This document shows, piece by piece, positions 11,301 to 18,969 of a DNA stretch of 21,192 nucleotides (the stretch's first letter is position 1; each line of letters begins with the position of its first letter). Both the position numbers and the translations under genes were made by a program. The stretch is from Rhynchosporium graminicola (taxonomy: Eukaryota; Ascomycota; Leotiomycetes; Helotiales; Ploettnerulaceae): contig FJUW01000111.1 of the NCBI GenBank assembly GCA_900074885.1, forward strand, positions 3,164 to 24,355, written 5' to 3'. The notes under the pieces are model-generated. The model worked only from the letters and a program-made list of their open reading frames with translations, was not told the DNA's origin and ran no database searches.

Positions 11301-13241
11301 TTCGACGAAGAAAAGGAAAGTATAATAGAAATAGATACCTCTGATACTTATATTAGCGTAATATACTTATAGTAAGATAACGAAAGACGATTATACTTAG
11401 TCGCTTACTTTTCAGAGAAAATATCTCTAGCTGAATAGAATTATAATATCTATAAGAAAGAACTTATAGCGATTATTAAAGTACTTAAATACTAGAAAAT
11501 ATACTTATAAGAAGCTAAGTTCCTAGTTATTATTTATACTAACTATATAAATCTCTGAACTTTTATAACTATTAAGGTCTTAGATAATTATTAATTAGCC
11601 CGATAGTTAGAGGAACTCGCCTCTTTTGATCTAGTTATTAAGTATATATAGGGAAAAGATAATATATAAGCAGATACTTTAAGTAGATTACTAAGTTATA
11701 AGGATAATAAGGTCTATAATAAGACTGCCTTATTTAGATAGCTAGATAATAAAGATATAATTACTAACATCTGAGAAGCTACTGCGATTAAGTAAGAAAT
11801 TAAGAGACTTTAGTACGATACCTTAAAAGAGGCTTAGAAAAAGGATAGAATATCCTTAGATAAGACTAAGGAACTTATTATAAGGAATATAATTAAGAAT
11901 AGTATTATACGAGTTAATAGCAAAATTTAGCTTCCGCTAAGCTTAGTAGAAGTATACGTTAAAGAATAATACGAGCTTCTCGCGTATAGATACTAAGGGA
12001 TACGAAGAACGTATCTAAGGATTTTAAGAAACTACTAGTTAGAAGAACTCTACTAAGTAATTAAAGAAGTACTAGCTAACTATAATACTTATATTAGGAA
12101 TAAGTCTTTCTAATATATACCTTATAAGTAGATAATTATAGTACTAATACTACTAATATCTTAGAAATAAATATAATAAGACTTAAAAAGGCTATTACAA
12201 CTATAAAAGGACAAAGTTAAAGGAGTTAGCTATAATATAATATTTATTATTATAGAGAGACTTACTAAGTATATAATCTTAGTACTAGTCTTATCTACTC
12301 TTATAGCTGAATACCTAGTATAAGTATACCTTAAGGAAGTAGTCTCTAAGTATAAAGTACCCGAAGAAATAATATCAGAACGAGATAAGTTATTTATATT
12401 AAAATTCTAGAATACTTTAATAGAGTTCCTAGGGACTAAATGAAAACTATTAATAGCTTTCTATCCTTAGACTAATAGAGGAAATAAAAGAATAAACTAA
12501 GTAGTTAAAGTATACTTATACTATTATATTAACTATTAATAAAATAATTAGATAGAACTACTACTATTAGTAGAATTTATATATAATAGCTTAACTACGG
12601 AAATAATAAAGGTTATACTATTCTTCGCGAATTATAGTTATAAACTTATCGCTTATAAAGAACTTAACTTAATAGTTAAGGATAATAATATAGCTTATAT
12701 CTAAGTTAGGAATATCTAGGATCTCTATAAGGAACTTATAGAAGAACTCCGGTTTATAGCAGAGAAGAATATATACTACTATAATAAAAATCGTAGTTAA
12801 GAGCTAATACTATAAGAGAGAGATAGGGTTTACTTTCTACGAAAAAATATTAATATATAGAGACTAAGTAATAAGCTAGACTATAAGAAACTTAGACTAT
12901 TTAAAATTAAATAAGTTAAAGGACTTTTGAATTATAAACTCTAGCTACTAGTTATAATAAAGAAGATATTCCTAATATTTTATATATCCTTATTAGAAAA
13001 AGTACTACCGGGAGTACTACTAGCCCCGAAGATATACGCTAAACTAATTAACTTACTTATAGAATACAATATAGAGGAACTACTAGATTATTAGTATAAA
13101 CGAGGAATTATTAGATACTTAGTAAAATAGAAGAACTACTTATATTCGGAAAATATATAGGAACTTAAGTTAAGCTTTTACTATTTAGTATTACTAGCTA
13201 ATTTCTATCGATAAAACCTAGATCTACCTAGAGCGAGTTAA
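8383..13241 (+). pseudogene. RIP-degraded gag-pol polyprotein of chromovirus-type Gypsy element D (5'-truncated)
   Basis: One frame (codons starting at multiples of 3) carries every domain, so gag and pol appear to be a single ORF. In order: Gag capsid region (about 8500-8830); CCHC zinc knuckle at 8988-9029 with all four ligands read as Tyr; aspartic protease with Asp-Ser-Gly-Ala at 9864-9875; reverse transcriptase (about 10360-10990) with Tyr-Leu-Asp-Asn at 10887-10898; RNase H (about 11290-11690); integrase zinc-binding region and core (about 11930-12560); and a chromodomain (about 13063-13160) ending near TAA at 13239. Stops are of the Gln/Trp-to-stop type. The first two integrase Asp positions read Glu. 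The 5' end is missing because element B inserted at 8383. It is not expressed as protein. Confidence 0.9.
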
Positions 13242-13779
13242 TAGAGTTAAAAGGAAGTTCGATTATCGGGTCGAATAAGGAGTCGATAGGAACATTAGAA
13301 CTAAAGGGTTCCGCGCCTGCTAACTTAGTATTATTAAGTACTCTTTCCTTTTCCTGTTTCTCTTTTTCTTCCTTTTCTAGAGCTTTAAGAGTATTAAGCT
13401 TAGCTATCGAGTTTAGACTAGTAGTAATTATCTTTTACTACTATTCGTATAAGAAATGTTTCTATTTTTTTAACCTTATAATTCGTATATAGAACTTAGC
13501 TATAGTCGAGTTTTCCTTATCCTCTAATTTTTCGATTTAGGAATTAAGACTTTCTTATTCGGAAGCTATAGGTATCCGGTTCCTTATACGAATATTATAA
13601 GATTTATTTAGTCGAGCGTAATAACTATATCTAGTTAGTTTAGGATCATGAGGCGATATATACTCTTTATATTCCGCTTTTTCATATCTAGTATATAGTA
13701 CTATAATTTTACTACTTAATTCTATTTATCTTCCGAGTATAATATAATCGACTCGTTTAGTTAAGCGTTCGGGGGGCAT
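13228..13779 (-). pseudogene. Antisense ORF in element D: 183-codon coiled-coil protein, RIP-damaged
   Basis: On the strand opposite gag-pol, a frame runs from ATG (13779) to TAG (13228), 184 codons with stop. It has only three internal stops, all TAA, each explicable as CAA changed by RIP. It starts Met-Pro-Pro-Glu-Arg-Leu-Thr-Lys-Arg. A Tyr/Arg/Lys-rich middle follows, then a Glu/Lys-rich segment (residues about 90-160, including Leu-Glu-Lys-Glu-Glu-Lys-Glu-Lys) that looks like a coiled coil. No enzyme motif or signal peptide is seen. It lies exactly between the end of pol, which it overlaps tail to tail by about 14 bp, and the polypurine tract and 3' LTR. I do not recognise the family. It could be an accessory protein of the element, a captured host gene, or a chance open frame; the low stop density in such TA-rich DNA argues against chance. 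Confidence 0.6.
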
Positions 13780-13855
13780 AATAAAAGAAGAAGATAGCTA
13801 TAAGTAGTTATTAATATTTCCTTAAGTATACTTAAGCGTAAGGATATACTAAGAT

Positions 13856-13868
13856 AGAAAGGGGATAG
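13856..13868 (+). other. Polypurine tract of element D
   Basis: AGAAAGGGGATAG lies immediately before the 3' LTR, whose RIPped start is TATTACGAAC. It is the expected place for the plus-strand primer of a Gypsy element. Confidence 0.5.
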
Positions 13869-14364
13869 TATTACGAACTAGTATAATTCTTAGCACTAAA
13901 ACTATCCTAGTATTAGAATACTAATAGTACTACCTAGTAGTAAGTACTAGACGAGTTTTAGTACTAGAAAAGAGTTAGTACTATTAGAGGAAAGGCACTA
14001 ATACAGTTATAGTATAAACTAGCGAGTAGTATTATATATCTACCTATATTAAAGTAATAATAGTATTATAGCTATAAGTGATCTAGGATCACGTGATATA
14101 CTAGACTACTAGATAGGTCGCGAGAGCTTACGCGCTTTATAAGATAGTCTTATATAGCTAGTATAAGGGAACGAAGATTCTATATAAGACTAGCACTTCT
14201 GCTATTAGATAGGAGTTTCGTACTCAAATTCATATAGTAATTAATACCTGCTTATAATATCTTAATTCTAATTAAGAACCGAACTTCTTATTTACTTTAC
14301 TTTATAGCTGATACTAACTGACGAGCCTATATACCGCGTACTAGTCAGAACCAGGAACGTTATA
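13869..14364 (+). repeat. 3' LTR of Gypsy element D (about 496 bp)
   Basis: The start TATTACGAAC (RIPped TGTTACGAAC) follows a polypurine tract. The end GAACGTTATA (RIPped from ...TACA) abuts Copia coding sequence at 14365. It contains a palindrome ATCACGTGAT (14088-14097) and a TATA-like TTTATAAG (14136-14143), which together look like an LTR promoter. No second copy is in the window, so the exact ends are inferred from the polypurine tract and from where the Copia frame resumes. Confidence 0.65.
14088..14097. promoter_or_regulatory. CACGTG palindrome in the D LTR
   Basis: ATCACGTGAT is a 10-bp palindrome with an E-box core, the kind of site bound by basic helix-loop-helix factors. It is 39 bp upstream of a TATA-like motif. 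It keeps one CA and one TG although nearly all others around it are mutated. Binding is inferred only. Confidence 0.35.
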
Positions 14365-14982
14365 CTTTTATACCGCGAGTAGTAATAACGAAAGGATTAA
14401 TATAAATAAATATAAGTAAGCTATTAGAAGCTTAATATATATAATAATCTTTATAAGACTAGATATTACTTTTATCCTTAGAAAGCTTAGTTAATTTATA
14501 AGCGATCTAGCTAAGTACTATAGATACGCTCTAAAAGCGCTATTATAGTACCTAAAGTTAACTATTAAGATAAGAATTCACTATAGACTAAAGGGAGAAT
14601 ATAATACTATAGTTCTCTACTCGGATATAGACTAGATAAGTAATAAGGCTAATTAGAAGAGTATCTCTAGAAGTATATTAATATTCTATAATAAACTATT
14701 CTCTTAGTTAAGTAAGAAGTAATACTCTATTACTATATCGAGCTGCGAATCAGAATATATAGTACTTACGAACTACGTAAAATAAGGCTAATAGTTTATA
14801 TAAGTACTACAAGATCTAGGATACTTCTACTTTATTAAGGAAGACTCTAGATTAGTATAGATATTCGAAGATAACTAAGGAGTAATTATCTTAACTAAGA
14901 ACGCTTACCTAAACGAACGCTTAAAGTATATTAATATTACTTATTACTTTATGCGCGACTTAGCAGAAACTAGGAGCTTAAA

Positions 14983-15184
14983 TGTCATAGCGCATGGTAT
15001 ACGTGGCAGATACGGGCCAGTATCGGTGCCTTAGGTATACCCTCCTTATATATATAGAAGGTGCAGACTCCTTCAGAGCTCTATATCTTTCTGTTTCCTT
15101 CGTACTAGACTATATAAGATCGCTCTTAGCCTCCCTACTTATTTATTCTTGCTTGTATACCGCCTTGAGTCTTGTGTCGTTACA
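14983..15184 (+). repeat. Solo LTR (F, 202 bp), not RIPped
   Basis: The sequence runs from TGTCATAGCG to GTCGTTACA (TG...CA) and is flanked by a perfect 5-bp target-site duplication TTAAA (14978-14982 and 15185-15189). Its 3' half matches the family A LTR (ACTATATAAGATCGCTCTTAG and the following 60 bases), and it shares the TATA-like run before AAGGTGCA (15046-15064 here). Its 5' end differs, so it is a sister family. It retains many CA and TG dinucleotides, unlike everything around it. The 64-codon ORF on it is just LTR sequence read through. Confidence 0.9.
15046..15057 (+). promoter_or_regulatory. TATA-like box in solo LTR F
   Basis: TTATATATATAGA is followed by AGGTGCA. The same arrangement is found in the family A LTR (19087-19105), so this is probably the conserved LTR core promoter. 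Confidence 0.45.
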
Positions 15185-15336
15185 TTAAAAGTCGACTATA
15201 TCTTAATAGTAGAAATAGTCGCTAATAGAATAATAAAGCTACTCGAACGAGTAGCGTTTAAAAGATTCAAAAGCTAAATAGGACTTATAGAGGACTTATA
15301 AGTAATAAGGTAATCGTGACCTGCTCTGAGGAGGAG

Positions 15337-15500
15337 TATTAGAATAGTTAGTGTTTAATATAGTATTACGTAGTAACCTAATCGGGACTAGAGCTAGTAT
15401 ATAGACCCGGATATTAAAGAATATCCGGGATATACTATAGCTCTATACTTATAGTAACTCAAGTAGTTAAGTTACTTAATAAAGTTAATAGTCTAACCCA
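15337..15500 (+). repeat. 3' LTR of Copia element E (about 164 bp)
   Basis: It starts TATTAGAATAG, the RIPped form of TGTTAGAATAG, directly after the polypurine tract GAGGAGGAG, and ends near TCTAACCCA. TGTTAGA and TCTAAC form the expected short inverted ends. The AT-rich, CA-poor composition stops at the same place, where normal sequence begins. The exact last base is uncertain by a few positions, since the 5' LTR is not in view. Confidence 0.6.
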
Positions 15501-16512
15501 CTAGCGTCCAATTCCTCTATGAATATTGCCCCCGTCCTTATAGGTATACGAGAATAGGGATATTCCTTTTAATAATTAATTTCTACTATAGTTGAAATGA
15601 ATATGATATTACGAAGAAAGTTTCGGAATCCTTATAATTTGATTAGTCTGTCTCGGCATATATTGCGTCTCGCTACGTAGAAAAGCTCAGAATCCTTGCG
15701 ATTTGATTAGTCTGTCTCGGCTTACAGTGCGTCTCGCTACGCAGTGAGAGACGTTACCCCTTGTTCTTTTATCTCTCTAACGTCCATCCCTGTGTACCGG
15801 AAAGCCCTTCGTGCCGGAAAAACTAACGAGTACCTTGATTTTGAGCTTCAAATTTCTTTTTTTACATAATACCATGCCGTTCACATTCATTCAAATTTAT
15901 CTTTGGTATCTAATCTAAGACACCTTCAACCTCTTTCTGGGAAGTCGTATTTATTCTGTTGCCCTTATTAATGGATTTTTAAAGAGATGTCTTTTTACAG
16001 TGAAACACACTCTCTGTATCACTGCTTTATCACTAAGCTTTTACTACTCATATTACCTCCAGAAAAATCTTATTCGAGGTCCTAAGGCTCCCTTACCTCA
16101 TAGGAAGTCGTTGACAGACTTGTGGTTGTTGTGGCGTGTAAATCTGTCGAAAATCGCCACGCGGTTCGGTACTATCTTTTGGTCCCGCCCCCCCATGATT
16201 TCGTATGGCTCCGCAATATTTGCGCTCAATCCCATCTTGAAAGCCTCAGGCGTAAAGGCTAAGCTCCGCCGTCATACAATCCAGCACCGACCACATCTTC
16301 TATGAACAAAATTGAAACATCAAGGACTACCGCTCTCCCTGTTCAAGCTCAACGCCGAAGATAGTCCCGTTCCGACATCTCTGGACTTGTTCAGCGTGGC
16401 TCCATCAACGGTGAGCTACGTCAGAAGGTGTACGAACTGAGTAAGCTCAACATGTTCTGGTACGTATTAAATATGTCCTCACCTTGCAGCATCAACTGAT
16501 ATAAGAAGTGAG
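15501..16512. other. Island left flank, non-coding or unassigned
   Basis: Normal dinucleotide composition returns here. The stretch holds the 64-bp tandem repeat (15613-15740), pyrimidine-rich sequence, and the upstream region of the phosphotransferase gene. A 101-codon plus-strand frame exists at 16000-16305, but its translation shows no domain, signal or plausible composition. Short open pieces continue in shifting frames to about 16490, so at most this is an old decayed gene. A possible 80-bp intron, GTGAGC (16410) to TTGCAG (16489), would lead into the phosphotransferase frame; no convincing upstream exon is seen. Confidence 0.5.
15613..15740. repeat. Two tandem copies of a 64-bp unit
   Basis: 15613-15676 and 15677-15740 share GATTTGATTAGTCTGTCTCGG-like and GCGTCTCGCTAC segments at a period of exactly 64. 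The second copy runs into GCAGTGAGAGACG, so CGTCTC and GAGACG can pair around a short loop. It may be a remnant of a small mobile element or a local duplication at the transposon border. Confidence 0.75.
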
Positions 16513-17427
16513 ATGACACCAGCGATAGGCACATCAGTACATCGATTAACTCCAGACCGATGGATTTTAGGTTCTTCGACAGTCTGCGAACGTTCTAAAA
16601 CAACAAATCCTATAAGGGCAATTGTTACCTGGCGTGACGGAGAGGATACCTTTTGCTTACGAAAGCTGCCAAAGAGAGATCACCCATTGCCAAATCATAA
16701 ACTCGAAGCAGGATTGATACACGAATCTGGTACCTCAGCAGCAGTCTGGAGCCTTGGGTCGAATACATTTTGCAAGGTTAAGGCATGGTGTGAGGAATTA
16801 GAAGCCGAGAGTGACACGATCTCTTTCGTCAAGAATATAGCTCCTTCTATTCCTCTTCCTGATGTCGTATATTCCTGGATCGACCATGATTGGAACAGGT
16901 CCTTTCTGATCTTGAAGCGAGTCGAGGGAGAAACACTTCAAGATGCGTGGTCTCAACTTTCTGTAGCTCAGAAGTCCGGGATTGCTAGTCAGATTGCGAC
17001 GTACTGCTCTACACCTTCTTGGATCACCTCGCCTTCATTTGAGAGTGCTACTCATCGTGGCGTGCTTGAACCCTTTTTGGCGTTAGATGCCGAATCAAAC
17101 CATCCGTCATGGAAGCCTAGACCACTAGGACCATTCTCTGTTGCAGATTTTACATCTTATATTTCTCAACTACCGAGCACACGCTGTCTCGATATCGGGA
17201 CTCGTTTCCACTTCTATCACGCCGACCTTGGACCAGGGAATATAATGGTTAGAGATAATAAGGTTGTTGGAATTCTCGACTGGGAGTCAGCTGGATTCTA
17301 TCCACGATGTTGGATTGCCCTGAAGCCTACGCTTAGCGCTGGCTTCTTTCTCAGACCAACAGTTCAGACAGAGAAGGTAGCATGGCGCAATCTCTTAGGG
17401 AAAATGTTGGAAAAGGAGGGCTTTTAG
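16513..17427 (+). CDS. APH/ChoK-like phosphotransferase (fungal aminoglycoside-phosphotransferase-family protein)
   Basis: An intact 304-residue protein of the APH family (protein-kinase-like fold), a group greatly expanded in filamentous fungi and mostly of unknown substrate. Visible features: Ser-Ala-Ala-Val-Trp-Ser-Leu-Gly (75-82), like the nucleotide-binding strands; Lys88 in Phe-Cys-Lys as the probable ATP lysine; Glu99 as its likely partner; the Brenner-type catalytic motif His236-Ala-Asp238...Asn243; and the metal-binding segment Gly-Ile-Leu-Asp256-Trp-Glu. It ends with Trp-Arg...Glu-Lys-Gly-Phe, as members of this fungal group do. Length is normal. Met at 16513 is chosen because an in-frame TAA lies upstream in the unspliced sequence. 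No signal peptide is seen, so it is probably cytosolic. It is almost certainly not a true antibiotic-resistance enzyme. Its base composition shows no RIP. Confidence 0.85.
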   Translation: MTPAIGTSVHRLTPDRWILGSSTVCERSKTTNPIRAIVTWRDGEDTFCLRKLPKRDHPLPNHKLEAGLIHESGTSAAVWSLGSNTFCKVKAWCEELEAESDTISFVKNIAPSIPLPDVVYSWIDHDWNRSFLILKRVEGETLQDAWSQLSVAQKSGIASQIATYCSTPSWITSPSFESATHRGVLEPFLALDAESNHPSWKPRPLGPFSVADFTSYISQLPSTRCLDIGTRFHFYHADLGPGNIMVRDNKVVGILDWESAGFYPRCWIALKPTLSAGFFLRPTVQTEKVAWRNLLGKMLEKEGF

Positions 17428-17614
17428 CTTATCATATTCGATTGGAAATAGTATTTAAAAGGAGCAAGCATGCCCAAGGATTCAGTTAGCCAAATCCATA
17501 CATATTTCCCCAAAACACAACAAAGATAGGCGGAACACGTTTTCCAGCTTCAGCGCCAGTACGCAGAGTACTCCCCAAATACCAATCTCACATGTCTTCC
17601 TTGAAAAGACTTCG
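17428..17614. terminator. Shared 3' region between two convergent genes
   Basis: These 187 bp separate the stop of the phosphotransferase from the stop of the minus-strand zinc-finger gene, so it should hold both poly(A) sites. An A-rich stretch (about 17508-17527) could serve the plus-strand gene. No coding potential is seen. Confidence 0.4.
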
Positions 17615-17815
17615 CTATTTGCGGCTTATCAGGTTTCTAGTTTGATCAGCTTTCGGTGACATGGGATGATCGGAAATGACTGACCATTGCGTTCCTCCAG
17701 TGGGCTCCTTGCCGCACTTCTCGCATGTCTTAGCCCCAGAAATGTTGCTGAATTTACAGCTCTCATTGGGACACGTCTCTTGGTTGACAGGTACGATGGC
17801 TGAAGCCTGAGCCAT
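17615..17815 (-). CDS. Small RanBP2-type zinc-finger protein (66 aa)
   Basis: A short complete ORF. Residues 15-34 fit the RanBP2-type finger: Cys15-x4-Cys20-x3-Asn24-x6-Cys31-x2-Cys34. The usual Trp before the first Cys is absent (Glu-Thr here). Such fingers bind ubiquitin or single-stranded RNA in other proteins; which applies here cannot be told. The C-terminal half is polar, with no membrane segment or signal peptide. The start has a good eukaryotic context (A at -3, G at +4) and nothing in frame upstream argues for a longer protein. It lies tail to tail with the phosphotransferase. A missed intron or extra exon cannot be excluded because single-exon proteins this small are easily mis-modelled. 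Confidence 0.65.
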   Translation of the reverse strand: MAQASAIVPVNQETCPNESCKFSNISGAKTCEKCGKEPTGGTQWSVISDHPMSPKADQTRNLISRK

Positions 17816-18092
17816 GATGATCTGATTTCGCAGAGTTAAAGCAATTGTGGGATCGATAGTGTAGCAGCTTGGAGGCTAGAGAATAGCAGTAGGTAGAGAG
17901 CTTGGAATTTGGTGTGTACTTTCCCCGGCCGCCTAGGTGGGTCTTTACTATCTTTTATGTCAAGAGATGGGCCTGTTGAGGAAATATGATTTGTAGTTGC
18001 TTACTGTAGTAGCGGTCTTCAATCTAATTTGTGATAACTGACAAGTTGGACGATAGCCATGCAACGTCATGCCAAAAACCTTGATTTTGCAA
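17816..18092. other. Promoter-side region of the zinc-finger gene
   Basis: This is the upstream region for the minus-strand gene at 17615-17815 and has normal base composition. It contains a GC-rich patch (CCCCGGCCGCCTAGG, about 17923-17937) that could hold regulator sites. No ORF, RNA gene or repeat is recognised. Confidence 0.4.
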
Positions 18093-18177
18093 TATAGTGA
18101 TTCTTCGGTTTAGCGTGATTCTTCAGTAAATAACGCCGGTACACCGCCTTTTAGTGTGAACCCCACCAAATATTAAT
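18093..18177 (+). repeat. Probable 5' terminal region of the Tc1/mariner element
   Basis: A TA target site at 18093-18094 is followed by TAGTGATTCTTCGG. GTGATTCTTC recurs about 19 bp later, then come GC-rich TAACGCCGG and CACCGCC, and then the transposase ATG at 18178. Tc1-like fungal elements have this kind of short leader. The right-hand inverted repeat is not in view, so the exact boundary is a guess. This leader is much less RIPped than the coding part. Confidence 0.4.
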
Positions 18178-18969
18178 ATGCTATAATTATCAGAACTAGA
18201 AACTACTAAAGCTCTATAAATACTATACCGATTTGCCTCTAAACTACTTCTTTTTGAAGCTCTTGATCTATAGAGTATATATTAAGTCTGCTATAACGTT
18301 AATATCATAGCTCCTAATCTGCTAGTATAGAAAACACACTAAATCGATTAAGTATTACGTTCAGGAGAGAATCTTAACCTGCGCGCCTTAGTAAGAGAGT
18401 ATAGAACAATATATAAGATAATTTGCTAGCGTAATCGTCGAATCTAATAAGATAAGGCTCTAAATCGACGCCGGAGAGGTCCTTAGCTAGTAATAACTAA
18501 TAATATAGAGCTATATATTATAGCTCTATTAGAGAGAGATCCAGATCTATACTTAGATAAGATTACTACTTACCTTTACGAAGCTTACGATATCGATATA
18601 TCGATCAATTAAGTCTCTAAAGCTCTTAAACGAATTAAATATACTAAGAAAGTACTCTTAGTATCTGCAGCCTAACGAAATAACGAATTAATCGCTACTT
18701 AGAGGCGTAAGATAGTATTCTGGAATTCTTACTACCTTTACTTTATCGATGAATCTACTTGCAACGAACGTACAGCAGAAAGAAGGAGAGGTTAAGCTCT
18801 AAGAGGAGCTCTAGCAGAGGTATCGAGGGTTCTAAAAAGGTCGATAAGGTAGTTAATATTACTAGTATACTCTATAAGGGAGTATTATCAGCCTTTAATC
18901 TTCTAAGGCTCTATTACTATAGAGATCTTCACTGAATAGCTTGAAAAGAGTATCTTACCGAAGTGTATT
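18178..18969 (+). pseudogene. RIP-degraded, 3'-truncated Tc1/mariner-type transposase
   Basis: A single frame of 264 codons from ATG 18178 reads as a Tc1-like DDE transposase. A helix-turn-helix-like N-terminal half includes Arg-Arg-Arg-Arg-Gly at about 18450-18480. A linker follows, and then Tyr-Phe-Ile-Asp-Glu-Ser at about 18739-18756, whose Asp (18748-18750) is the first catalytic residue. Asn-Glu-Arg and Arg-Arg-Gly follow, as usual in the family. Stops are TAG/TAA at Trp or Gln positions. The frame ends where the A2 LTR begins at 18970, so the rest of the catalytic core and the right terminal repeat are missing here. Confidence 0.85.

Larger units (their letters stand above)
14365..15336 (+). 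pseudogene. RIP-degraded 3' end of Copia element E pol (RT C-terminus and RNase H), split by a solo LTR
   Basis: The frame reads the end of a Ty1/Copia reverse transcriptase at about 14410-14480 (Tyr-Lys-stop-Ala-Ile-x-Ser-Leu, then Asp-Ile). Copia RNase H follows, with Tyr-Ser-Asp at about 14620 and Ser-Ser-Cys-Glu-Ser-Glu-Tyr at about 14738-14760. The frame is interrupted by the solo LTR at 14983-15184. Removing that LTR and one target-site copy, the frame continues at 15185 into the usual Copia C-terminal region (Leu-Glu-Arg-Val-Ala-Phe) and ends before the GAGGAGGAG tract at about 15328-15336. The 5' side was displaced by the insertion of element D. Stops are mainly RIP-type. Confidence 0.85.

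Noticed and set aside
14994..15188. 64-codon plus-strand ORF
   Set aside because: It is read through solo LTR F, whose ends and target-site duplication explain the sequence.
1..15500. Mitochondrial DNA or an AT-rich bacterium as the source
   Set aside because: CpG is well kept while CpA and TpG are lost, and nuclear retrotransposons with chromodomains are present. This fits RIP in an ascomycete nucleus.
16000..16305. 101-codon plus-strand ORF as a gene
   Set aside because: There is no recognisable domain, the start context is weak, and open stretches nearby jump between frames. It is kept only as a note in the flanking region.
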